Notes: generated from the letters alone by a model not told the origin. A stretch of DNA of 64,000 bases from an uncultured Collinsella sp. (GCA_900545615.1 UQZM01000002.1:1-64000), one strand, 5' to 3'. Positions 38,452-46,958 are shown, counted from the first letter of the stretch. Made by a program: numbers and translations.

Positions 38452-39369
38452 ATGCGCTGCCTTATCATCCACAACCCGGCATCGGGCCCCAGCTCAGATG
38501 AAATCTTCGCATTCACGCACGCCCTGGCGCAGGGCGGCGACGAGGTCGTGATGCGCTTTATCGGCGATGGCATGGAGCCCGAGGACGCCGTGGCGGACGT
38601 GCGCGAGTTCGATCGCGTGGTAGTCTCGGGTGGCGACGGCACCGTCTCCAACGTGCTCGACCAGATGCGCGGATGCGGCGTCCCCACACTCGTCTTCCCC
38701 TCTGGCACGGCATGCCTGTTCTTCAACAACATAGGCAATGCCCCCGAGGCGGCGGCACTCGCCAAGGCCTGCCGCGCCGGCCGCACGGTCAAGGTCGACA
38801 TGGGTGAGCTCTTTTGGCTCGACGAGGACGGCAACGAAAAGCGCCATGGTTTTATCATCATCGCCGGCTCGGGCTTCGACGCCGAGATCATGATGAAGGC
38901 AGCCCCCACCAAAAACGACATTGGCGAGATCGCCTACTTCCTGTCGGCGCTTGCTACGCCCAATCCCACAGTGGCGCACTTTACGATTGAGCATGACGGC
39001 ATTGTCGAGGAGCTAGACGGCATCTGCTGCATGGCAGGCAACACCTCGGTCATCCAAAACGACATCAACCTGTTCCCAGACTGCCGCATGAACGACGGCA
39101 TGGTCGACATCGCGGTCATCGAGCCCGTAAAAACCGTGCAGTTGCTGCCCACCGTGATCACCGCTGCGCTCGACCCCGCCGGCAAGGTGCTCGGTCGCCC
39201 GCAGTTCAAGATCATCCAGACCAAGGAAGCTAAGATTACCTGTACACCGTCGCTGGGCATGCAGTTCGATGGCGAGATTATCTCCAGCAACTCCGGCGTC
39301 TTTGGCGCCCGCGCGCTTCCGCAATGTCTCGACCTCATCGTCGACGAATTCTCCCCGCTCGGAAAATAG
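38452..39369 (+). CDS. Diacylglycerol/lipid kinase family protein
   Basis: The 305-residue protein has the DAGK catalytic domain: HNPASGPSSDEI near the start and the nucleotide loop VVVSGGDGTVSNVLDQM at about residue 60. A family C-terminal beta domain follows (DFNxDGEIIS-like MQFDGEIISSNSG). Such YegS/DgkB proteins phosphorylate diacylglycerol or related lipids at the membrane. A downstream peptide gene follows after 9 nt. Confidence 0.9.
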   Translation: MRCLIIHNPASGPSSDEIFAFTHALAQGGDEVVMRFIGDGMEPEDAVADVREFDRVVVSGGDGTVSNVLDQMRGCGVPTLVFPSGTACLFFNNIGNAPEAAALAKACRAGRTVKVDMGELFWLDEDGNEKRHGFIIIAGSGFDAEIMMKAAPTKNDIGEIAYFLSALATPNPTVAHFTIEHDGIVEELDGICCMAGNTSVIQNDINLFPDCRMNDGMVDIAVIEPVKTVQLLPTVITAALDPAGKVLGRPQFKIIQTKEAKITCTPSLGMQFDGEIISSNSGVFGARALPQCLDLIVDEFSPLGK

Positions 39370-39378
39370 GAGGAACCC

Positions 39379-39471
39379 ATGAACGACAATCCCCTGCTCG
39401 GTTTTATCGTCATCGTCCTGGCCATGCTCGTCGGCTATGCGATTAACGTGATCCACCGCCGGAAGAAGTAA
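39379..39471 (+). CDS. 30-residue single-span membrane peptide
   Basis: AGGAGG lies 5 nt before an ATG that opens a 30-codon frame: a short polar start (MNDNPLLG), one hydrophobic helix (FIVIVLAMLVGYAINVI) and a basic end (HRRKK). It starts 9 nt after the lipid-kinase stop and ends 35 nt before a terminator, so it is a real transcript part. Function unknown; it may anchor or regulate the kinase. Confidence 0.72.
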   Translation: MNDNPLLGFIVIVLAMLVGYAINVIHRRKK

Positions 39472-39506
39472 TTCCACATTGGTATGATATTCATCCGATT
39501 ATCATC

Positions 39507-39548
39507 TCCCCCGCTGTTTATGCATTTGCCAAACAGCGGGGGATTTTT
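39507..39548 (+). terminator. Terminator of the lipid-kinase operon
   Basis: TCCCCCGCTGTTT pairs perfectly with AAACAGCGGGGGA, followed by TTTTT. Confidence 0.9.
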
Positions 39549-39594
39549 CATTTCGGTATTTCCAGACGCTTTATCCAGATGCAGTAATTGCAGG

Positions 39595-39738
39595 GTGTCT
39601 TTATTTGGCTAAAGCTACAGACTGAGTATAATTAACCGCTTATCGTATATTTCATTACGCTTATCGAGTAAGTATTTTTCATAGATGAATATTGTTTCCG
39701 ATTCGTTACGCTAAGGGAGTGTCTTTATTGGCTGAAGC
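39595..39738 (+). promoter_or_regulatory. Direct repeats upstream of the C69 dipeptidase
   Basis: GTGTCTTTATTTGGCTAAAG (39595-39614) and GTGTCTTTATTGGCTGAAG (39719-39737) are near-identical direct repeats 124 nt apart in an AT-rich gap (39549-39777) with no gene. The second is followed by an AAGCCCTCT/AGAGGGCTT hairpin (39734-39758). They may be binding sites or relics of a duplicated leader. Confidence 0.45.
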
Positions 39739-39777
39739 CCTCTGGCGACAGAGGGCTTTCGCACGCTGGGAGGGATT

Positions 39778-41739
39778 ATGAGGAAAACTCACCCCGTCAA
39801 CGCGCTCAAAAAGCTGGGCATAGGCCTCGCCTTTGGAGCTGCAACCATCATGTCCATGCCGACCTCTGCGCTCGCCTGCACGCAGATGTACATGGGCAAA
39901 GATCTAACGGCCGACGGCAACACGTACTATGGCCGTGCCGAGGACTTTGGCAAGCGCTATCTCAAGCACTATGGCATCGAACCCGCCCACGAAGCCGGCT
40001 TTACGTACAGCTCGAATGAGTCTGCTTTCGAATACACTTCGAATAAGCCTACATATCGCTACAGCTACGTACGTGACCATCCCTCCAATTGGGAGGGCCA
40101 CACCGACGCCTACTCCGAAGCCGGTATCAACGAGAAGGGTGTCTCTTGCTCCGCTACGCTGAGCACCTCCTATAACGAGGATGCCAAAGCAGCAGACCCA
40201 ATCGATGAGGCTACCGGCATCGGCGAGTACAGCTACGGCAGCGTCATCCTGGGCCAGAGCGCCAATGCCCGCGAGGGCGTCGAGCTCCTCGGCAGCCTGA
40301 TCGACGAGCAGGGCACTTGCACTAACGACCAGATCATTATCGCCGACAACAACGAGACCTGGCTGTTCGCCACGCTTTCTGCCCATCAATGAATTGCCAT
40401 GAAGCTGGCCGACGACGTCGCCTCACTCAACCCCAACATCGGCAGCCTCAACTACGATGTCGACCTGAACGATACTGAGAACTGCCTGCACTCCAAGGAC
40501 ATCGAGTCCATGCCCGTGGAGAAGGGTTTCGCCAAATACTCCGCTGACGGTAAATTCGATGTCGCCCAAACGTATGGCGAAAGCCTCGCCGATTCTGGCG
40601 TTAACCAATGGTCCCGCTATGTGCAAGGCCGCCATTATTTTGCTAGTCAGCTGACCGAAGGCACGGATTACGAAATTAAAACTATCACCGATAAGGATGG
40701 AAAACCCGTCCAAAAGGGAGCTATGGTCAGCGAAATCCAGCCTCTGTTCTTCAAGCCTGGCAAGTCTGGTTGGAGCACCTTTGAGCTGATTCGTGCCTTC
40801 GGCAACCGCGGAGAGAACGTCCCTGGTCTCAACGCGAACACTGATGGCGTTTATTGCATCGGCAGCGAGCGCAACACCGAGATCAATCTCTTCCAGATTC
40901 GTCGCGGGTATGATCCCGAAGTCGCTACCATCCAGTGGGAAATGCTCTCCCGTGCCGCGTACTCTGTCGCCATCCCGCTGTACTCCGCTCTGATAACTGA
41001 AGTTAGCCCCTACTTCAGCGATCAGACCGTCTCCTTCGACCACTGCAATGCGAAAGACGTCGTGTACAACGAGGAGCCCGAGAACTCCATTAACTACGTC
41101 CTCATGGACATCAGCTCGCTCTGCTTTGAGAACCCTGACACCCTTGGTACCAGTGTCCGCACCTACCTCGACGCGCTCCAGAACGAGCTCATCGAGCAGA
41201 ACAAGGAAGTTGACGCCGCTATGCTGGCCGAGACGACCACCGAGGGTCGCACCGCTCTGGCCAACAAGGCAGGCAAGGCTGCCACCGAGAACACCTACAA
41301 GAAGTGCAAGGCCCTGCTCCAGGAGATGCGCGCTTATCAGAAGGCCGGAAACTTTGACGAGCGCTTCACCCCGAGCGACCTGAACACCGAGACCAAGGGC
41401 CTCAAGGAGTCCATCACCTACTCCAAGGACGCCCTTGCCACCGACCCGGTCACCCCGGATCAGCCCGGCACTCCCGAGCAGCCCGGTAAGCCCGAACAGC
41501 CCAGCACCCCCGAGCAGCCTGAGCAGCCCACTAAGCCCGAGCAGCCCGCCACCAAGCCCGAGAAGCCTGGTAAGTCGGATACCACGACCACGGTAACCAC
41601 CAACAAGACGAACACCAAGGGCGGCCTGCCCACCACCGGCGATCGTTTTGATGGCCGTATGGTGGCTGCATTCGCCGTCGCCGGTGTTGCCGTTATCTTC
41701 GCAGGCGGCTACTTCCTCTATCGCCGCAATAAGGAGTAG
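39778..41739 (+). pseudogene. Cell-wall-anchored C69 dipeptidase with internal TGA
   Basis: Two in-frame pieces form one 653-codon protein except for TGA at 40390-40392. The N-terminal piece has a signal segment (LGIGLAFGAATIMSMPTSALA) then the nucleophile Cys of family C69 dipeptidases (ACTQMYMGKDLTADGNTYYGRAEDFG). The break falls in ...LSAHQ-TGA-IAMKLADDV, where the family reads W, so TGG to TGA is the likely change. The second piece ends in a Pro-rich stalk and a sortase signal, GLPTTGDRFDGRM...FLYRRNKE. It may be dead, or read through. Confidence 0.82.
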
Positions 41740-41751
41740 CCCCTCGCTGGT

Positions 41752-41786
41752 GCGGGCGGGATGGCGCAGGTCAACCCGCCCGTTCT
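41752..41786 (+). terminator. Terminator after the C69 dipeptidase
   Basis: GGGCGGG pairs with CCCGCCC around a 14-nt loop, followed by GTTCTTTTG. Confidence 0.65.
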
Positions 41787-41854
41787 TTTGAGCGATAGGA
41801 AACCCGCCTGAAATCTTTTCAAAAATAGATTTCCCCGCAAACACTTTGCTGTGC

Positions 41855-41860
41855 TATAGT
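41855..41860 (+). promoter_or_regulatory. Candidate -10 of the tryptophan leader
   Basis: TATAGT sits inside the imperfect palindrome GCTGTGCTATAGTGCAGC, about 60 nt before the leader peptide ATG. A good -35 is not evident. Confidence 0.35.
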
Positions 41861-41918
41861 GCAGCGCAACAGCAACAAGGTGCGACCGCGCCATGGCATC
41901 GCGAAAGGAGCCACCAAC

Positions 41919-41987
41919 ATGAAGAACACGATGAAGTCCCTCAACAACTGGTGGTGGCGTGATGCGAATACGATCGGTCGACAGTGA
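41919..41987 (+). CDS. Tryptophan leader peptide (Trp-Trp-Trp)
   Basis: A 22-codon frame with GAAAGGAG 8 nt before its ATG encodes a peptide with three consecutive Trp codons at positions 11-13 (41949-41957), in the context LNNWWWRDANT. Peptides this rich in a rare residue are the classic mark of attenuation: ribosomes stall at the UGG run when charged tRNA-Trp is low. It is followed by a terminator and the first S-component gene. It is not in any longer frame and ends in TGA. Confidence 0.88.
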   Translation: MKNTMKSLNNWWWRDANTIGRQ

Positions 41988-42056
41988 GTCCCTCACGCCT
42001 GTTTTTACGCTCTAGGTGATTGAAAGGCCTCCGGTTTCGACCGGGGGCCTTTTTCT
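41956..42056 (+). promoter_or_regulatory. Tryptophan attenuator and terminator
   Basis: GGCGTGA (41956-41962, overlapping the third Trp codon) pairs with TCACGCC (41993-41999). The terminator is GGCC(T)CCGGT-TTCG-ACCGG...GGCC, followed by TTTTTC (42025-42056). TCAC(G)CCT can instead pair with AGGTGA just before the terminator, a possible antiterminator when the ribosome stalls at the Trp codons. The terminator is clear; the competing pairing is inferred. Confidence 0.72.
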
Positions 42057-42131
42057 ATCTCGAGCCCGATCGCATTCGCATCACGCGCCTCCGCTTTTCT
42101 CTTGCACTCCCATTCCGAAAGGATTTTCACC

Positions 42132-42704
42132 ATGTCTCAGAACACCACCGCCACCCAGCCCCGCACCGTCCAGACCGCCGACCGCGGCAAACTCGACGTC
42201 CGTGCCCTCGTCTTGCTCGCCATCCTGCTTGCCGCCGGCTTCATCCTCAACTTCACCGTTGGCAAGGCCATCTCCGGCATCTCGGGCGGCATGATCAGCC
42301 CCGAGTTCATCATCTCGGCCTTCTGCCTCACCATCCTGGTCGTTCGTCCCAACATTGGCCAGGCGCTCATCATCGGCCTCATCTCGGCCGCTGTAATCCA
42401 AATCACCACCACCTCGCCGTTTGTCGATTTTGCCGCCGAAGGCATCGCCGCCATGCTCATGGCCGTCATTGTCAACGCTGCTGCCAAGGACGGCCAGGTT
42501 AAGCCCGCCGTCGCCATCGTCGCAACGTTCGTGACCACCTTTGTCTCGGGCGTCATCTTCATGGTCATCAAGATGGCCATGCTCGGCGTGGTGGGCGAGC
42601 TCGCCGCAGCCATGCTGCCCGTGGTCGCCATGACCGCCGTGTTTAACGCCATTCTGGTCGGTGCCCTCTACTTGCCCATCCAGAAGGCCCTTAGGCTTAA
42701 TTAA
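42132..42704 (+). CDS. ECF transporter S component 1 (probable tryptophan)
   Basis: This 190-residue membrane protein has about six hydrophobic segments and the look of an ECF substrate-binding subunit (VLLAILLAAGFILNFTVGKAISG... and VIQITTTSPFVDFAAEGIAAML). It pairs with the ATPase and T subunits encoded downstream. The tryptophan leader in front of it suggests that it binds tryptophan (TrpP-like); the sequence itself does not show the ligand. The start at 42132 has AAAGGA 9 nt upstream. Palindrome J follows. Confidence 0.83.
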   Translation: MSQNTTATQPRTVQTADRGKLDVRALVLLAILLAAGFILNFTVGKAISGISGGMISPEFIISAFCLTILVVRPNIGQALIIGLISAAVIQITTTSPFVDFAAEGIAAMLMAVIVNAAAKDGQVKPAVAIVATFVTTFVSGVIFMVIKMAMLGVVGELAAAMLPVVAMTAVFNAILVGALYLPIQKALRLN

Positions 42705-42710
42705 CCCGCT

Positions 42711-42811
42711 CGGCTTTACGAGCCACCCCATCTTGGCGTTCATTCGTCGCTCGCGTACCCAAGTACGCTTCGCTCCTCTTTCGCGCCAACCTGGGGCCCC
42801 TCGTAAAGCCG
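42711..42811. repeat. Long palindrome J between the two S components
   Basis: CGGCTTTACGAG (42711-42722) pairs perfectly with CTCGTAAAGCCG (42800-42811), and the stem continues with CCCCATCTTGGCG against CGCCAACCTGGGG. The core has its own GCGTAC/GTACGC hairpin and GC-rich flanks. It lies 6 nt after the first S-component stop, inside the operon. Confidence 0.75.
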
Positions 42812-42913
42812 TCTCCGTGCTCCATTATTCAAAATTGATCCCCTTTTCGATTTAGCCCCTTTCGCGGGGGTTCAGGACACTCTTATCTCAAATCTCACCT
42901 TAAGGAGAACATC

Positions 42914-43471
42914 ACGGCCACCGACACTCAGGCTCGTACTATTTCTGCCAACGCCGCTTCCGACAAAGGCATCCTCGATATCACCTCGCTCGTCCTGCTC
43001 GCCGTCCTCCTTGCCGCCGGCTTTATCCTCAACATGACCGTGGGCAACGCGCTTGCCGCAACGGGTATCAAGCCGCAGTTCATCATTGCCGCCTACGCCC
43101 TGGCCATCGCACTCACGCAGGCGAGCTTTGCCCAGGCAGCCATCTTTGGCATCCTGTCAGCCGCCGTCATCCAGATCACCACGTCACTCCCCGGCCTCAA
43201 CTTTGTGACCGAGCTTGCTGGCGCGCTGACGATGGCGGCGCTCGTCAAGTCCAACATCGGCGGCAACAAGGTCAACCCCTTCATCGCCGGCCTGCTCACC
43301 ACCCTGGTCTCGGGTGCCCTCTTCGCCGTCCTGGGCACCGTCATAATGGGTGCCGCGCTGCCCACCGCGCTCGCCAAGGTGCCCATCGTGCTCGGCACCG
43401 CCGTCTTCAACGCCGTCGTGGTCCAGGCTCTCTTCTTCCCCCCTGCGCAAGGTGCTCAACAAATAGCCTGA
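42914..43471 (+). CDS. ECF transporter S component 2, ACG start
   Basis: This paralogue of the 42132 gene shares its pattern (ITSLVLLAVLLAAGFILNMTVGNAL... AAVIQITTSLPGLNF...). Its N-terminal helix lies upstream of the only in-frame ATG (43034), which would remove the first membrane segment. AAGGAG at 42902-42907 is followed, after six bases (AACATC), by ACG at 42914. With ACG as start the N-terminus aligns with paralogue 1 (MATDTQARTISA...). ATC at 42911 is a less well-spaced alternative. This reads as an ATG-to-ACG change or a true non-AUG start. About 185 residues. Confidence 0.78.
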   Translation, partial: TATDTQARTISANAASDKGILDITSLVLLAVLLAAGFILNMTVGNALAATGIKPQFIIAAYALAIALTQASFAQAAIFGILSAAVIQITTSLPGLNFVTELAGALTMAALVKSNIGGNKVNPFIAGLLTTLVSGALFAVLGTVIMGAALPTALAKVPIVLGTAVFNAVVVQALFFPPAQGAQQIA

Positions 43472-43530
43472 TATGATGGACGGGCCGCGCGTTAGCGGCC
43501 CCATCACCAAAGACTGTCCCAAACAGCTAG

Positions 43531-43579
43531 CATTTGGGGACGTTCTTAAACGACTCGTCATTTAAGAACGTCCCCAATG
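43531..43579. repeat. Long palindrome H before the ECF ATPase gene
   Basis: CATTTGGGGACGTTCTTAAA (43531-43550) pairs with TTTAAGAACGTCCCCAATG (43561-43579), with one extra T in the left arm and a 10-nt loop. It ends 7 nt before the SD of the ATPase gene, so it could affect its translation. A weaker GGGCCGC/GCGGCCC stem lies upstream at about 43486-43504. Confidence 0.75.
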
Positions 43580-43595
43580 ACCATGAAAGGTATCC

Positions 43596-45347
43596 ATGAA
43601 AACGATCATCAACGTCGACGATGTCTCGTTCTCCTATGGTACGCAGACCGAGCAGGCGCTTAAGCACATCTCGCTCGACGTGAACAAGGGAGACTTTATC
43701 GGCATCATCGGGCCCTCGGGCGCCGGCAAATCTACGCTTGCCGCCTGTCTATCGGGCGCTGTGCCCCACCACTACACCGGCACGTTCTTTGGCTCCGTCG
43801 TGGTTGACGGCCACGACACCTGCGAGGTCTCGCTCACCGACGTGTCGCAGATCGTCGGCAGCGTGCTGCAGGACATCGACACGCAGATGGTCGCCTCGGT
43901 CGTCGAGGACGAGATGCTTTTTGGCCTGGAGAACTTTGGCGTCCCTCACGACCAGATCGAGCAGCGTGTAAACGAGACGCTCGAGACCGTCGGTATCAGC
44001 GACCTTCGCGACCGCGAGATCGCCACCCTCTCGGGCGGACAGAAGCAAAAGGTGGCCATCGCTGCCATCCTCGCCATGCGCCCCCGCGTACTGGTACTCG
44101 ACGAGCCCACCGCAGCACTCGACCCCGCCAGCTCCACGCTGGTCTTCGAGACCCTGCGCGAGGCAAACCGCACACTTGGCATCACTATCGTGGTCGTTGA
44201 ACAAAAGGTCGCCCTGCTCTCGGAGTACTGCAACCGCGTGCTCGTGCTCAACCATGGCGAAATCGCGCTACAGGGCGAGCCGCACGAGGTCTTTGCGCAC
44301 ACCGACGAGCTCCGCGCCATCGGCGTCGACTGCCCCCGCGTCACACGCATCTTTAACAGCCTTGAGGCCGATGGTCTGGCAAGCGGCACCCCTTGCTTAG
44401 ATGTCGATGAGGCCGAGCGCCTGATTTCGGGCATCGTCGACCCCGCACATGCTGCCAGCGACGCCCAAGCGCCCGCAGGCTCCCCGCATGCCCCATCGTT
44501 GCGTCCGCACGCCAAGGACGCCGAGCCCGTGCTCACCTTCGATCACGTTGAGTTTGCCTATCCCAATGGCGGCGCCGCCGTACACGACCTTAACCTGACG
44601 CTCTACCCCGGCGAGCTCGTGGGCATCGTCGGCCAAAACGGCGCCGGCAAGACTACGCTCACCAAGTTGCTCACGGGTCTGCTTAAGCCTGCCTCGGGCA
44701 GCGTGCGCGTTACGGGCCTGGACACCGCTGCGGTCCCCACGAGCCGCATCGCCCGCGAGGTCGCAACGCTCTTCCAAAACCCCGACCGCCAGATCTGCAA
44801 GGATACCGTGCTCGACGAGGTCGCTTTTGGCCTGGAGCTTGCCGGCATCGACCGCGCCGAGGCCCTGCGTCGTGCCCAGCTCGTCATCGACCGCTTTGGC
44901 CTGCCTGCCGATGAGGCACCGTTCTCGCTTTCGCGTGGCCAGCGACAAATGGTGGCGCTTGCCTCCGTCGTAGTGGTTGAGCCCAAGATCGTCGTACTCG
45001 ACGAGCCCACGAGCGGCCTTGATTACCGCGAATGCATGACCGTCATGGAAACGGTGCGCACCATGGCCGAGCGTGGCTGCGCCGTTATCATGGTCTGCCA
45101 CGATATGGAAGTCGTCTCGGATTTTGCCGAGCGCATTGTGGTAATGGCCGACGGTCGCATCCTCGACCGCGGCCGCACGCACGAGCTATTCTCGAACATC
45201 GATCTCATGCGGCGTGCCTACGTGGAGCCTCCCCAGGTTATTGAACTCTCGCGCCGTCTGGCATCTTCCGTCTCGCCCGCTTTTGCGCAGGTGAGCGAGG
45301 TCACCGATGTCGTTCGAATTACCAAGGAGATGGTCCACCGTGGTTAA
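43596..45347 (+). CDS. ECF transporter fused double ATPase
   Basis: This 583-residue protein fuses the two energy-coupling ATPases (EcfA and EcfA'). Domain 1 (about 1-270) has GPSGAGKST, a Q-loop around SVLQDIDTQMV, LSGGQKQKVAIAAIL and VLVLDEPTAALDP. Domain 2 (about 308-560) has GQNGAGKTT, LFQNPDRQI, LSRGQRQMVALASV and VVLDEPTSGLD. Both sets are complete. It powers import with EcfT and the S components. The fused form is common in actinobacteria. It overlaps ecfT by a few bases. Confidence 0.93.
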   Translation: MKTIINVDDVSFSYGTQTEQALKHISLDVNKGDFIGIIGPSGAGKSTLAACLSGAVPHHYTGTFFGSVVVDGHDTCEVSLTDVSQIVGSVLQDIDTQMVASVVEDEMLFGLENFGVPHDQIEQRVNETLETVGISDLRDREIATLSGGQKQKVAIAAILAMRPRVLVLDEPTAALDPASSTLVFETLREANRTLGITIVVVEQKVALLSEYCNRVLVLNHGEIALQGEPHEVFAHTDELRAIGVDCPRVTRIFNSLEADGLASGTPCLDVDEAERLISGIVDPAHAASDAQAPAGSPHAPSLRPHAKDAEPVLTFDHVEFAYPNGGAAVHDLNLTLYPGELVGIVGQNGAGKTTLTKLLTGLLKPASGSVRVTGLDTAAVPTSRIAREVATLFQNPDRQICKDTVLDEVAFGLELAGIDRAEALRRAQLVIDRFGLPADEAPFSLSRGQRQMVALASVVVVEPKIVVLDEPTSGLDYRECMTVMETVRTMAERGCAVIMVCHDMEVVSDFAERIVVMADGRILDRGRTHELFSNIDLMRRAYVEPPQVIELSRRLASSVSPAFAQVSEVTDVVRITKEMVHRG

Positions 45348-46086
45348 CGTCATCGACTACATGCCGGGCGATACGCTACTGCATCGCCTGAACCCCGTCG
45401 TCAAACTGGGCCTCGCCGCCGCCATCATCGTCGGCATCTTCTTGTCCGACACCTACGTGGCGCTGCTGGGCTTTTTGGCACTCACCCTTGCGCTGGGTGC
45501 CTATGCCGGCGTCGTCGACCGTCTGTTCTCGCTGCTCAAGTTGCTGATCCCGCTCGCGCTTATCATGCTGGTGCTCCAGCTGGCCTTTATGCGCGATGGC
45601 AACGTGGTGTGGGGCTTTATCACCGACACGGGCCTCATCACAGGATCGAAGGCCTGTCTGCGCCTACTGGGCGTGGCGTTACCACTCATCCTCATGCTCA
45701 TGGTGACCAAGCTCAACGACCTTGCCAACGCCTGCGTCGAGGTGCTGCACGTACCGTATCGCTATGCCTTCACCTTTACCACGGCGCTGCGCTTTGTGCC
45801 GGTGTTTGGTCAGGAGATGAACGCCATCATGGAGGCGCAGACTGCACGCGGCGTCGAATACGACACTAGGAATCCCGTCAAGAAACTCAAGCTCATGCTG
45901 CCGCTGTGTGTGCCGCTGCTTATCTCGAGCGTGGGCAAGACCGATGCCACCGCGCTTGCCGCCGAGCAGCGCGGCTTCTATCTGCGTACGCGCGCCAGCT
46001 CGTACAAGCGCTATCCCATCAAGGGTCTGGACATCGCCGTGCTCATCGTCAGCATCGCCCTCATCGCCATCGGCTTCCTGTTCTAG
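45340..46086 (+). CDS. ecfT: ECF transporter T component
   Basis: The 248-residue transmembrane coupling subunit has several hydrophobic segments and the conserved AQTARGVEYDTRNPVKK and TALAAEQRGFYLRTRA blocks with A-R-G motifs that contact the ATPases. The start is GTG 45340, overlapping the ATPase stop (GTGGTTAA); an in-frame longer start has no SD. It is the last gene of the operon. Confidence 0.88.
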   Translation: MVNVIDYMPGDTLLHRLNPVVKLGLAAAIIVGIFLSDTYVALLGFLALTLALGAYAGVVDRLFSLLKLLIPLALIMLVLQLAFMRDGNVVWGFITDTGLITGSKACLRLLGVALPLILMLMVTKLNDLANACVEVLHVPYRYAFTFTTALRFVPVFGQEMNAIMEAQTARGVEYDTRNPVKKLKLMLPLCVPLLISSVGKTDATALAAEQRGFYLRTRASSYKRYPIKGLDIAVLIVSIALIAIGFLF

Positions 46087-46115
46087 TTCACCACCGACAG
46101 CAACCGCCCAACGCA

Positions 46116-46152
46116 AAAGGCCTCAGCTCGCACCAAACGAGCCGAGGCCTTT
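46116..46152 (+). terminator. Terminator of the ECF operon
   Basis: AAAGGCCTC(A)GCTCG pairs with CGAGC(C)GAGGCCTTT, followed by ACTGTTT. It may serve both converging transcripts. Confidence 0.75.
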
Positions 46153-46211
46153 ACTGTTTCACCAGATAAAACCTGCCAAAATTAACCTGTCCCTTTTTGA
46201 CAGGTCGAAAG

Positions 46212-46958
46212 CTAGAGGCGGTAGGGGGCGCCGCTGCGGATGATGGATTCGCGCACCAGGACATCCATGGCGTCGAGGGTGATCTCGGGCATCTCTCGGT
46301 ACTTCTGTAGCACCGAGAGCTCGGTGCAGGCCAGAATGACGCGGTCGCAGCCGCTACGGGCGAACTCCCACATCACGCGGTCGAACTTATCCATATCGGG
46401 CTCACGTCCGGCCTTCACATCATCGTAGATAAGCGACATCACATCGTTCTGACGTTTCTCGCTGGGATAGACGACCTCAACACCCGCAGCCTTACATTCG
46501 CGGCCGTAGACGCCCGCGCCCACGGTTCCGTCGGTGCCCATGATGCCAATCTTGTGCACCGGCTCGGCCGGCATACTCAGGTTGGGGTCGAACTCGCACT
46601 CCCCCATCACCGCACCAGCCAGAGCATAGCGCACCGACTCACGCGGCATATGGATAATCGGCACCTTCGTAAACGACTGGATCTGGTCATAGAAGTAGTG
46701 TGACGTGTTGCAGGGAATGGCAATGTGTGCACAGCCCAGCGACTCGAGTGCCTGGGCGCACTCTTTCATGGTCGCCAGCAGCTTAGCATGCTCGCCGGTC
46801 TTAATGGCCAACGTGCGGTCGGGCATGGTCGACTTGGAGAGTACCACCATGTCGATATGTTCCTGATCGCAGGCAGCAGCCGTATGACGCACCACCTGGT
46901 CGTAGTAATACGACGTGGCCTCGGCGCCCATGCCGCCGATAACTCCCAGCTTTTCCAT
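46212..46958 (-). CDS. Aspartate/glutamate racemase family protein
   Basis: The 248-residue enzyme has the two-Cys active site of cofactor-independent Asp/Glu racemases: IAIPCNTSHYFYD and VILACTELSVLQ. It starts MEKLGVIGGMGAEATSYYYDQVV, typical of aspartate racemases. The start at 46958 has AAGGAGG 6 nt upstream. It follows an ATP-grasp ligase on the same strand after 84 nt; the two could make and attach D-aspartate to a peptidoglycan stem. Confidence 0.92.
   Translation of the reverse strand: MEKLGVIGGMGAEATSYYYDQVVRHTAAACDQEHIDMVVLSKSTMPDRTLAIKTGEHAKLLATMKECAQALESLGCAHIAIPCNTSHYFYDQIQSFTKVPIIHMPRESVRYALAGAVMGECEFDPNLSMPAEPVHKIGIMGTDGTVGAGVYGRECKAAGVEVVYPSEKRQNDVMSLIYDDVKAGREPDMDKFDRVMWEFARSGCDRVILACTELSVLQKYREMPEITLDAMDVLVRESIIRSGAPYRL

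Noticed and set aside
39549..39777. Cyclic-di-GMP riboswitch before the dipeptidase
   Set aside because: The leader of a surface protein made this worth testing, but the conserved GGCAAACC- and GGTAGGTAG-type blocks are absent.
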